In this document: piece by piece, positions 34,595-42,247 of the stretch
How positions within the stretch are numbered: position 1 is the stretch's first letter
Layout of the letters: each line of letters starts with the position of its first letter
Source: Bacillota bacterium
Lineage (GTDB): Bacteria > Bacillota > Clostridia > Lachnospirales > Lachnospiraceae
DNA length: 42,347 nucleotides
Reading direction: 5' to 3'
Assembly (NCBI GenBank): GCA_023436225.1
Contig: JAEZKA010000004.1
Coordinates: 1-42,347 of the forward strand
Translations under genes and position numbers: made by a program
The notes under the pieces: generated by a model
What the model saw: the letters and a program-made list of their open reading frames with translations, nothing else
What the model was told of the DNA's origin: nothing
Database searches by the model: none

Positions 34595-35246
34595 ATATAT
34601 CAGACGAGTAGCAATCTATATTGCTATGACAATGGTTCTTACTATATTGGGAGCTATCATGCTCTTCTTTGCCGGGAGGCCGGTTGTCTCTTATGTGATG
34701 AGTAAGGGCAACCTCCTAATCTATCAGGGAGCACCGGAGAGGCTAATACCCGATCAATCTAATTCTAAGAAGCTGCTTCAGGAGGCTGATGCACCGGTAC
34801 AAAGCGAAGACCGGGACACGGTCCTTGCAGCTGGGCTTGGAGTAATAGAATGTGATAGAATTACATTGTCAGTGCCCCTCTATGAGGATGACAGCGATGA
34901 TATATTAAGCAAGGGTGTCGGTCACTATCCCAAGAGTGGACTTCCTGGAGAAGGGAAACCGATTCTAATCAGTGGCCATGATACTACTTTCTTTGCACCC
35001 CTAGAGCAGATTATGATTGGTGATATCGTCAAAGTAGTCATGGAGGATAAGGATTATTATTATAGTATCGTAGAAGCAAAGGCAGCATTGGCAACGGATA
35101 CCTCGGCATATGATTTATCTGGGGATAAGGAACAACTAATCCTGTATACCTGCTATCCCTTCGGTCAGCTACTGGGAGAACGAAAGGAACGATACTTTGT
35201 ATATGGAGAGCCAATATCGGCGGAAGAAGCATTAACGAATGAGTGA
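34584..35246 (+). CDS. Class D-type sortase
   Basis: A 220-residue membrane-anchored transpeptidase that cleaves sorting signals and joins proteins to cell wall or to each other. It has an N-terminal helix (VAIYIAMTMVLTILGAIMLFFAG) and the catalytic triad H132 (ISGHDTTFF), C190 (LILYTCYPFG, the TLxTC-type motif) and R203 (KERYFVYGE). Length and motif spacing fit class D. The start is uncertain: ATG 34584 or 34587 overlaps the upstream gene by about ten bases with no clear ribosome site, suggesting translational coupling. Confidence 0.88.
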   Translation: MMNRYIRRVAIYIAMTMVLTILGAIMLFFAGRPVVSYVMSKGNLLIYQGAPERLIPDQSNSKKLLQEADAPVQSEDRDTVLAAGLGVIECDRITLSVPLYEDDSDDILSKGVGHYPKSGLPGEGKPILISGHDTTFFAPLEQIMIGDIVKVVMEDKDYYYSIVEAKAALATDTSAYDLSGDKEQLILYTCYPFGQLLGERKERYFVYGEPISAEEALTNE

Positions 35247-35256
35247 GGATCAGAGG

Positions 35257-36102
35257 ATGAAGATAAGTAAAAGGAAAGCAATACAGCTGATTAGTTGTCT
35301 CTATGCATTTATTCTCACTCTTATATTTGTAGTGCTTTTTATCTGTGCAGGAGTTGGCTTTGGTGTATTGAGCTGTAGAAGCATCAGACGCAATATCAAT
35401 GAAAGCAATTACTATAATAAAGTATATGAAGAGCTTTACGCAAAGGCGGCTTCGGAGATAGAAGAGGTAGGCTTACCACAAGCTGTTCTAAAAGAGGTTA
35501 TCACCCTAGAGAGAGTATACATATCGAGCAAGAATTATCTGGAAGCAACCCTGAACTCTGAGGAAGCCGTTATTAAGACCGATCGCATTAACGAAGAATT
35601 GAAACAGAATCTGGATCAATATCTGAAAGCAAAGAGTGTAGTACGTTCCGACGAGATTAATAAAGAGATCGATCATCTTGTAGCTATGATTGAGGAGGAT
35701 TATAAGGACGCAATCAAGCTGCCGCTGATTTCTTCTATTATGGAATATAGAACGAAATTCTTATCGGCAATGATATATCTAATTCCGTTGCTGATATTGT
35801 TGGCAGGCGCATTCTGTTACTTCTTATTAAAAATGCATCATTATATCCATCGGGGACTGCGCTTTATCGCTTATGCTGTGATTTCTGCCTCTGGACTAAT
35901 CATAGCCATGGCGGGATATCTGATGATTACTAGAGCCTACAATGAAGTGATGACTGAGCCAGAATACTATCAGAGCTTTTTGAGGATGTATCTGCGATGG
36001 GATATTACCGTATTTCTTTATATAGGTGCTCTGGGTCTGATCCTGGCACTGGTACTGGTCTCATTCATAAGCTATCTGAAGAATCGATTGAAAAATAATT
36101 AG
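35257..36102 (+). CDS. Uncharacterised membrane protein between sortase and phosphatase genes
   Basis: 281 residues, no family recognised. Helix 1 (about 8-38) is followed by a charged, helical loop of about 125 residues that probably lies outside the membrane (EELYAKAASEIEEVG...), then three more helices near 170-190 (FLSAMIYLIPLLILLAGAFCYFL), 202-222 and 250-272. The topology resembles four-helix accessory membrane proteins with a coiled external domain. I start at ATG 35257, with TGAGGA seven bases upstream; ATG 35239 lacks a site. Its place between sortase and CpsB-type genes suggests a part in surface display or polymer export, without direct evidence. Confidence 0.65.
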   Translation: MKISKRKAIQLISCLYAFILTLIFVVLFICAGVGFGVLSCRSIRRNINESNYYNKVYEELYAKAASEIEEVGLPQAVLKEVITLERVYISSKNYLEATLNSEEAVIKTDRINEELKQNLDQYLKAKSVVRSDEINKEIDHLVAMIEEDYKDAIKLPLISSIMEYRTKFLSAMIYLIPLLILLAGAFCYFLLKMHHYIHRGLRFIAYAVISASGLIIAMAGYLMITRAYNEVMTEPEYYQSFLRMYLRWDITVFLYIGALGLILALVLVSFISYLKNRLKNN

Positions 36103-36121
36103 AATGATGGAAGAGAAGAAT

Positions 36122-36850
36122 ATGGAACAAGGATTAATGGATCTTCATACACATATACTTCCGGGAGTAGACGATGGCTCTGAAAGCATGGAGCAGACGG
36201 TTCATATGCTTCAGATCGCTTATGAAGAAGGAATACGAACCATCATCGCCACACCACATTATGAGGCCGGTGCGAAGAATTTAGCTCCGGAACAGCTGAA
36301 GCAGATCTGTAGTCAGGTGCAGGATGAGGCTTGGAAGATTGATCGAGATATGAAGATTTTACTTGGGAATGAATTATATTATAGTGAATCTATTCTGGAA
36401 GCCATTCAATCCGGGGCAGCCCTTACCTTGGCCGGTAGTAGGTATATTCTGGTCGAGTTCTCTCCCAAGGAAGCCTATAATAATATTTTCCGAGGGCTCA
36501 CAAGACTGACCGGTGCCGGTTATCTGCCGATTGTTGCTCACATAGAACGTTATCGTTGCCTATATAAGAAGGAAGATGCTATTCTGGAATTACATAATCT
36601 GGGTTGTTACCTTCAGATGAACTGCAAAAGCTTATTGGGAGGAATCCTTGATACAGAGGCGATGTATCATAGAAAGCTGATACAGCAGGGATTAATTCAT
36701 TTTCTAGGAAGTGATTGTCATGATGATCAGGTTAGGCTTCCCTGTATGATGAAAGCAAAGAAGCAATTACAGAAGAGATGCGACGAGGGAATACTGAACA
36801 AGCTTTTCTATGAGAATCCCCTCAAAGTATTGGAAAACACATACATATAA
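36122..36850 (+). CDS. cpsB: Tyrosine-protein phosphatase, CpsB/YwqE (PHP) type
   Basis: A 242-residue metal-dependent phosphatase of the PHP fold that removes phosphate from the tyrosine tail of CpsD-type kinases, resetting the polymerisation cycle. Metal ligands are visible in MDLHTHILPGVDDGS (H9, H11), TPHYE, the VAHIERYRCL block and the C-terminal GSDCHDDQVR. I start at 36122, after GGAAGAG; ATGs at 36104 and 36107 are possible but add a tail not usual in the family. It directly precedes cpsC and cpsD. No second copy accompanies the duplicated kinase at 41177, so it probably serves both kinases. Confidence 0.88.
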   Translation: MEQGLMDLHTHILPGVDDGSESMEQTVHMLQIAYEEGIRTIIATPHYEAGAKNLAPEQLKQICSQVQDEAWKIDRDMKILLGNELYYSESILEAIQSGAALTLAGSRYILVEFSPKEAYNNIFRGLTRLTGAGYLPIVAHIERYRCLYKKEDAILELHNLGCYLQMNCKSLLGGILDTEAMYHRKLIQQGLIHFLGSDCHDDQVRLPCMMKAKKQLQKRCDEGILNKLFYENPLKVLENTYI

Positions 36851-36861
36851 AGGAGCTTGAT

Positions 36862-37611
36862 ATGGAAAAGAACTTCAACGATGAAATGGAAATTGATCTG
36901 CTAGAGTTGCTTTATTTACTGAAGACCAGGCTATGGATCCTACTCCTGACAGCGGTTATATTCGCATCCGGAGCAGGACTTGTCAGCAGCTTTCTCATTA
37001 CACCGATGTATCAATCGACAACAAAGCTATATATCTTAACGAAGTCTACCTCGATAACTAGCCTGGCAGATATTCAGCTTGGTACCCAGCTCACACAGGA
37101 TTATATGGTTCTGATTAAGAGTCGTCCGGTAGTGACTAAGGTAATCGAGAATCTGGGACTTGATATGACCTATAAGGAATTAGTGGATATCATCACCATT
37201 TCAAATCAAAGTAATACAAGAATTCTTGTAATACAAGCAGAGTATCCGGATGCGTTTGTAGCAAAGCAGATCGTGGACGAATTTGCCAAGGTTTCTAAGA
37301 CACAGATTGCAAAGATTATGGATACTTCAGAGCCTACGGTAGTAGAGGAGGGATATGCATCGCCCTATCCCAGCAGTCCGAATATTAAGAAGAATATTAT
37401 AATCGCGGGACTAGTCGGAATTGTGTTGTCAGCGGGTATTATTATTGTGATGCACCTGATGGATGATACGATTAAGACCTCAGAGGATGTGGATAAATAT
37501 CTTGGTCTTACAACGTTAGGATTAATTCCGGTAGAGCAAAGTAAGGCAGGAGGAGCAGATAAGAAGAAACAACGGCAGAAGAAGGCACTCGCCAGAAAGG
37601 GAATGAGGTAA
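36862..37611 (+). CDS. cpsC: Chain-length regulator / kinase activator, CpsC (Wzz) type, copy 1
   Basis: A 249-residue membrane protein with helices near 24-44 and 177-199 and an external Wzz domain between. It carries the conserved N-terminal EIDLLELLYLLK, the YQSTTKLYILTK segment and the proximal EGYASPYPSSPNIKKN segment before helix 2. In Gram-positive bacteria this partner activates the separate tyrosine kinase and sets polymer length. The cytoplasmic tail is basic (KKKQRQKKALARKG). AAAGGAG lies before ATG, 11 bp after cpsB. By eye it is about three-quarters identical to the product of 40418-41176. Confidence 0.9.
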   Translation: MEKNFNDEMEIDLLELLYLLKTRLWILLLTAVIFASGAGLVSSFLITPMYQSTTKLYILTKSTSITSLADIQLGTQLTQDYMVLIKSRPVVTKVIENLGLDMTYKELVDIITISNQSNTRILVIQAEYPDAFVAKQIVDEFAKVSKTQIAKIMDTSEPTVVEEGYASPYPSSPNIKKNIIIAGLVGIVLSAGIIIVMHLMDDTIKTSEDVDKYLGLTTLGLIPVEQSKAGGADKKKQRQKKALARKGMR

Positions 37612-37616
37612 GTGGC

Positions 37617-38315
37617 ATGAAGAATATTACATTTTCAAAGAGACAGGAACTGGATTATAGAGCCAATGAAGCTTACAAAACCTTAAGAACCAATCTGCAG
37701 TTCTGTGGTGATGATATTAAGGTAATCGCTTTGACTAGCTGCACGCCGAATGAAGGCAAGACCAGCGTGTCCTTCAACCTCGCTGTCTCCATTGCAGAGA
37801 ATGATAAGAAGGTAATCTTTATTGATGCAGATCTAAGAAAGTCCGTATTAGTCGGTAGATACAAGGTTGGAGCGATACAGGGAGGCTTGACCCACTATCT
37901 GATCGGTGAGAAGAAGCTGGAGGAGGTTGTCTGTCATTCCGATATCAACGGAATGGATATTATTTTCTCTGGAGCGAGCTGTCCGAATCCTGCAGAGCTT
38001 CTGAATCATACAAGATTTACCGAGATGATTGCACACTTCAAAGAAATCTATGATTACGTAATTATTGATACACCACCCTTGGGCTCGGTAATAGACGGAG
38101 CAATCATAGCAAAGATCTGTGATGGTGCAATGCTAGTCATTGAATCGAATATGATTTCCTATCGTTTTGTACAGACAGTTAAGGATCAACTAGAAAAGTC
38201 GAACTGCAAGGTCTTGGGTGCGGTGCTCAATAAGGTTAACATGGATAAGAACGGCTATTATGGAAAATACTATGGCAAGTACTACGGCAAGTATTATGGA
38301 ACCTACGGCCAGTAA
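37617..38315 (+). CDS. cpsD: Bacterial tyrosine kinase, CpsD type, copy 1
   Basis: A 232-residue cytoplasmic BY-kinase that autophosphorylates a tyrosine-rich tail and, with CpsC, controls polymer assembly. Walker A is SCTPNEGKTS (41-50, K48), Walker A' is IFIDADLRK (D70, D72) and Walker B is YVIIDTPPLGS. The C-terminus is a tandem Tyr cluster, GYYGKYYGKYYGKYYG. ATG 37617 lies just after cpsC, preceded by GAGGTAAG. It ends the first module and a terminator follows. Confidence 0.93.
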   Translation: MKNITFSKRQELDYRANEAYKTLRTNLQFCGDDIKVIALTSCTPNEGKTSVSFNLAVSIAENDKKVIFIDADLRKSVLVGRYKVGAIQGGLTHYLIGEKKLEEVVCHSDINGMDIIFSGASCPNPAELLNHTRFTEMIAHFKEIYDYVIIDTPPLGSVIDGAIIAKICDGAMLVIESNMISYRFVQTVKDQLEKSNCKVLGAVLNKVNMDKNGYYGKYYGKYYGKYYGTYGQ

Positions 38316-38354
38316 GGATAGAACCACTTTGTAAGAAAATACTTGATATACTGA

Positions 38355-38395
38355 GGTTATTGCAAAATATTATTATTCTGCAATAGCCTTTTTTT
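38355..38395 (+). terminator. Rho-independent terminator after first cps module
   Basis: GGTTATTGCA pairs with TGCAATAGCC (10-bp stem with one G-U), followed by seven T. It separates the two duplicated modules. Confidence 0.88.
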
Positions 38396-38444
38396 CGTTG
38401 TCGAAACTAGGCACCAATGAGTACCGGTAGTAAATAAATTTATC

Positions 38445-38473
38445 TTGACATTTACAATAAATTCCAATATCAT
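38445..38473 (+). promoter_or_regulatory. Promoter of second Big_2/cps module
   Basis: TTGACA (38445-38450) and TATCAT (38468-38473), spacer 17 bp. TTTACAATAAATTCCAA in the spacer matches the first module's promoter, so the control region was duplicated too. Confidence 0.72.
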
Positions 38474-38571
38474 TAGCTTAATGATTTTGTTTACAAATAT
38501 TTACAATCAAATTAATTATACTACGGATAAGAAGAAGTTGAATATTATCAAATAGAAGGAGAGGATGAATT

Positions 38572-40323
38572 ATGAGACGAAATTCTTCCCGTAGTTGGAA
38601 GGAAGTATTAAGCAGAGTGACGGTGGCTGTCATCGTCATGTTGGCTTTTGTTATTGTTCCTATTTTGCCGGTGCAGGCAGCTTCAGCACCTGCTATCTCT
38701 AAGAAGGTAGTGAACGTTCTGATTAAAGATACATATGATCTTAATATTAATAATAAGATCAAAGGCTCCACCTATGAATGGTCAAGCAGCAACGAGACAA
38801 TTGCGACTGTCAATAGCGTCGGTGTGGTCAGGGGTAAGATGAAGGGTGATGTAGTTATTACCTGCAAGGTTACTACGCCGAATAAGAAGGTATATACCTT
38901 GAATAGCAAGGTAAAGGTGATATATGGTGCAAAGAGGCTCACAATTACGAATAAGGTGACCGCTTTGAATAAGGGTCAGGTTTATGATGTAAATCGTAAG
39001 CTTACACCGGAGAACTCCAACGACATTACTACCTGGAGCAGTAGTGATCCAAAGATTGCTAAGCCCGATAAGATGGGTAAGTTTACGGCCTTAAAGACCG
39101 GTACAGTAACCATTACCGGTACAACATTAAGTGGGGCGTCATCCTCCATGACAGTCAAAGTGGTTGATGAACTCGGCACGGTTACAAATCAAAAGGAATT
39201 AGAAGAATTATTAGGTAATGGAGTTCAGATGATCACGCTCAGTACTACCGATAAGGTCTCGCTTAAGATACCCGCTGGGAATTATAAGGGAACCACATTA
39301 GTAGTCGATGCACCGAATGCTGAAATATACAATTACGGTGTATTTAAATCAATCGAAATTCGAAGAATAGCTGCCGATACCTGGCATGAAGAAGCACAGG
39401 GTAACGAGATAGTGATCACTTCAGGAAATTCCAGAATCGTAGTAGGCGAAAATGCTTCGGTTCGTATTGAGGTGACTGCAGCCGGTGCGAAGGTTATCAT
39501 TGAGAATAACGGTGTTATAACAGAGGTTGCTCTTGAGAAGGAATCGGATATCACAATTACAGGTACTTCTACTAAGCCGGTACCAGTTGCAATTCATACA
39601 GCGGGGGCAAAGATAACCTCCAGTGTACCGCTTGCCGTAGAGACGAAAGCTCCTGCTACCTTAACACTGTTAAAGGGTGCGGAAAAGACCACGGTAGCTA
39701 CAGATAAGAAGGAGAATATTCCGGTTATTAAGGGGGATGTCACCATTGAAGTAACTGTAGGAAGTGGAGACACTGCGACTAGGGAAAATGTGACTGGCGG
39801 AAAGATAGAGGATAAAGGTACCACACCTTCTACCGGTGGAACCGGAGGTGGCGGAAATGGCGGTGGTAATACACCTCCCCCAGTGGATGAAGTAACAAAG
39901 ACGATATTGGAGGGTGGAAGAGTTCGTTACACCCTGTCGAAGCCCGTTACCGATATTAAGACAATTCGAGTAAGCTATATGGGGGTTAATTATGATGTAA
40001 ATAGCGAGATGATGGCTAAGCTGAAGGGATTTTTAGCATCGGAGGCAACTAGCCTGGAAAGATGGAATAACTTACCCGAAGTACAAAGAACCTATGGTGG
40101 CGTTACAGTGAAGGTATCCGCAGCAAATGGATCAACCAGAACGGTTGAATTTGTAGATAGTATCTTACAGGGTAACAAATATAGTGTTACGGTAAGCTCC
40201 GATGGTACAGTTGGCATGACAAGTCTTCAATCGAATAAATCGTTCACTATTAAGAAGGTTAATAATTATACCTTAGAGATTAACAGCAACATCGAATCTC
40301 TGAGCTTTGATCCGGTTTTCTGA
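38572..40323 (+). CDS. Secreted surface protein with two Big_2 Ig-like domains, copy 2
   Basis: A 583-residue paralogue of the product of 32143-33936 with the same order. There is a signal peptide (VTVAVIVMLAFVIVPILPVQA, ending near residue 36), two Big_2 domains (about 40-120 and 122-200, WSSSNETIATV and WSSSDPKIAKPD), a long beta-rich middle with KKENIPVIKGDVTIEVTVGS, a Gly/Pro linker (GGTGGGGNGGGNTPPPV) and a C-terminal domain ending SFDPVF. Sequence divergence from copy 1 is substantial but alignable throughout. No wall-sorting signal or anchor is visible. AAGGAGAGG lies upstream of ATG. Confidence 0.8.
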   Translation: MRRNSSRSWKEVLSRVTVAVIVMLAFVIVPILPVQAASAPAISKKVVNVLIKDTYDLNINNKIKGSTYEWSSSNETIATVNSVGVVRGKMKGDVVITCKVTTPNKKVYTLNSKVKVIYGAKRLTITNKVTALNKGQVYDVNRKLTPENSNDITTWSSSDPKIAKPDKMGKFTALKTGTVTITGTTLSGASSSMTVKVVDELGTVTNQKELEELLGNGVQMITLSTTDKVSLKIPAGNYKGTTLVVDAPNAEIYNYGVFKSIEIRRIAADTWHEEAQGNEIVITSGNSRIVVGENASVRIEVTAAGAKVIIENNGVITEVALEKESDITITGTSTKPVPVAIHTAGAKITSSVPLAVETKAPATLTLLKGAEKTTVATDKKENIPVIKGDVTIEVTVGSGDTATRENVTGGKIEDKGTTPSTGGTGGGGNGGGNTPPPVDEVTKTILEGGRVRYTLSKPVTDIKTIRVSYMGVNYDVNSEMMAKLKGFLASEATSLERWNNLPEVQRTYGGVTVKVSAANGSTRTVEFVDSILQGNKYSVTVSSDGTVGMTSLQSNKSFTIKKVNNYTLEINSNIESLSFDPVF

Positions 40324-40348
40324 TAGTGTATTAAATCATATGAATTTC

Positions 40349-40385
40349 CCAAAGGATTTTTCGTATCATGCGGAAAATCCTTTGG
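40349..40385 (+). repeat. Conserved 37-nt hairpin, copy 2
   Basis: CCAAAGGATTTTTCGTA, loop TCA, then TGCGGAAAATCCTTTGG, differing from copy 1 in only a few bases at the tip. It starts 25 nt after the second Big_2 stop and is followed by the ribosome site of the second cpsC-like gene. Confidence 0.9.
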
Positions 40386-40417
40386 TATATACTGAATTAT
40401 CTATAAAGGAGCTTAAG

Positions 40418-41176
40418 ATGGAACAGAAACGAAACGATGAAATCGAAATTGACTTGGTGAGTATACTCTTTTTGCTTAAAAAAAGAATATGGATTATCTT
40501 AATGACTACGGTAATATTTTCGGCCTCCTCAGGTCTGGTTAGCAGCTTCTACATCACACCGATGTATCAGTCCACTGCTAAGCTGTACATATTGACAAAA
40601 TCCACATCGATCACTAGCCTAGCCGATATTCAGCTTGGAACACAGCTTACACAGGACTATATGGTTCTGATTAAGAGTCGGCCTGTAGTAACCAAGGTTA
40701 TTGATAATCTTGGACTGGATATGACCTACGAACAGCTGGTGAATATTATATCAATCTCTAATCAGACAAACACTCGTATCCTGGTGATTAAGGCAGAGTA
40801 TCCGGATGCCTTTCTTGCGAAAAAGATAGTTGATGAATTTGCGGAGGTTTCTCGTACTCAGATCGCTGAAATAATGGCTACTGAGAAGCCAACGGTGGTA
40901 GAGTCCGGCTATGCATCTCCCTTTCCTTATAGTCCGAATATAAAAAAGAATATCCTGATTGCTGGGATAGTAGGAGCGTTTTTATCTGCCGGATTGATTA
41001 TCGTATTGCACCTGATGGATGATACCATTAAGAACTCTGAGGATGTTGAGAAATATCTTGGAATGACTACACTGGGTATGATTCCGAAAGAAACGGGTTC
41101 TACGAAGGTGATGGATATGGAGGACAAAAGGCGGAGCAAACAAAGGGCGGTACATGCCAGAAAGGGTAAACGGTAG
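40418..41176 (+). CDS. Chain-length regulator / kinase activator, CpsC (Wzz) type, copy 2
   Basis: A 252-residue paralogue of the 36862-37611 product, with identical long stretches (for example the TSITSLADIQLGTQLTQDYM region). It has the same two-helix layout and a different basic tail (KRRSKQRAVHARKGKR). I start at 40418, eight bases after AAAGGAG; an open frame reaching back to 40307 overlaps the Big_2 gene and hairpin and has no counterpart in copy 1. Its stop is immediately followed by the kinase ATG. Confidence 0.88.
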   Translation: MEQKRNDEIEIDLVSILFLLKKRIWIILMTTVIFSASSGLVSSFYITPMYQSTAKLYILTKSTSITSLADIQLGTQLTQDYMVLIKSRPVVTKVIDNLGLDMTYEQLVNIISISNQTNTRILVIKAEYPDAFLAKKIVDEFAEVSRTQIAEIMATEKPTVVESGYASPFPYSPNIKKNILIAGIVGAFLSAGLIIVLHLMDDTIKNSEDVEKYLGMTTLGMIPKETGSTKVMDMEDKRRSKQRAVHARKGKR

Positions 41177-41920
41177 ATGAAAATGGAGCACATCACATTT
41201 TCCACAAGACAAGAATTGGACTTTAGAACAAATGAATCCTATAAGACACTTCGGACAAATATCCAGTTTTGCGGGGATGATATTAAGGTTATCTCTTTAA
41301 CAAGCTGTATGCCGAGTGAAGGTAAGACGAGTGTATCCTTCAATCTTGCGGTATCCTTTGCTGAGGCGGGGAAAAAGGTGATACTGATCGATGCTGACCT
41401 AAGGCGATCGGTGCTTGCGGGTAGATATCGTGTCGGAGAGGTGCAGGGAGGATTGACACATTATCTGATCGGAGAGAAGAAGCTGGACGAGGTAGTAAAG
41501 GATACCGATATTAGTAATATGGATATTATCTTTGCCGGTGCAACCTGCCCCAATCCTGCAGAACTACTGAATCATCAGCGCTTTGAAGACATGATTAATA
41601 TATTAAAGGAGATTTATGACTATGTCATTATTGATACACCACCACTGGGTTCTGTAATTGATGGTGCTATTATTGCACGTATTTGTGATGGAGCGGTATT
41701 AGTATTAGAGGCGAACATGATATCCTATCGTTTTGCTCATGATGTGAAGGAGCAACTAAGAAAATCAAATTGTAAGATCCTTGGTGCTATTCTGAATAAG
41801 GTTCCAATGGATACAAGAGGCTATTACGGTAGATACTATGGTAAACATTATAGTAAATATTATGGAGCTTCTGAGGACGAAAAAGATCAGAGAAAAGCAT
41901 TAAAAAAGTCACAAGGCTGA
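41177..41920 (+). CDS. Bacterial tyrosine kinase, CpsD type, copy 2
   Basis: A 247-residue BY-kinase paralogous to 37617-38315. It keeps Walker A SCMPSEGKTS, Walker A' ILIDADLRR and Walker B YVIIDTPPLGS. The tail differs: GYYGRYYGKHYSKYYGAS is followed by an added charged segment (EDEKDQRKALKKSQG) not present in copy 1, where the Tyr cluster is terminal. The start at 41177 directly follows the upstream stop; an ATG at 41183 is possible. It is the last gene of the second module. Confidence 0.9.
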   Translation: MKMEHITFSTRQELDFRTNESYKTLRTNIQFCGDDIKVISLTSCMPSEGKTSVSFNLAVSFAEAGKKVILIDADLRRSVLAGRYRVGEVQGGLTHYLIGEKKLDEVVKDTDISNMDIIFAGATCPNPAELLNHQRFEDMINILKEIYDYVIIDTPPLGSVIDGAIIARICDGAVLVLEANMISYRFAHDVKEQLRKSNCKILGAILNKVPMDTRGYYGRYYGKHYSKYYGASEDEKDQRKALKKSQG

Positions 41921-41967
41921 TAGGGAATCAATAGGAATTAATAGGAGCGACCTGGATTGATATGATA

Positions 41968-42011
41968 CCTCCTAAGTAGATTTTGGTTATTTCCTTTATC
42001 TACTTAAGAGG
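41968..42011. repeat. 14-bp stem-loop downstream of second kinase gene
   Basis: CCTCCTAAGTAGAT and ATCTACTTAAGAGG pair with a single mismatch around a 16-nt loop. No T run follows. It may protect or stop the second module's transcript, or be a mobile-element relic. Confidence 0.6.
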
Positions 42012-42091
42012 CAATGTCATTAAGTTAACATTACTTCATCAGAATCAAAATTTATTCCAGATTAGTTAGAACCATTTGTTAAAAGTAATAA

Positions 42092-42134
42092 AAAACGGTA
42101 GATGTTATCATAAGCAACTGCCGTTTTCGTATTT
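42092..42134 (+). terminator. Likely terminator of second cps module
   Basis: AAAACGGTAG pairs with CTGCCGTTTT (one wobble), followed by TTTTCGTATTT. The T tail is broken, so efficiency is uncertain. Confidence 0.55.
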
Positions 42135-42217
42135 ATGCAACACAAAAGCAGGTACCAAACGGAAAAATAATACAAGCTTAGCTTTGTATATATTTCTTGA
42201 AATATTTAAAAAAATAA

Positions 42218-42247
42218 GGGGCTGTCGCACTAAATGTGCGGCGCCCC
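42218..42247 (-). terminator. GC-rich hairpin, terminator reading leftward
   Basis: GGGGC..GTCGCAC pairs with GTGCG.CGCCCC. On the minus strand the hairpin is followed by TTATTTTTTT (complement of the A run at 42209-42217), a good terminator. This predicts a gene to the right of the window that is transcribed toward it. Confidence 0.6.

Noticed and set aside
40307..40417. N-terminal extension of the second CpsC
   Set aside because: It runs through the Big_2 stop and the conserved hairpin; the good ribosome site and copy 1 both support the start at 40418.
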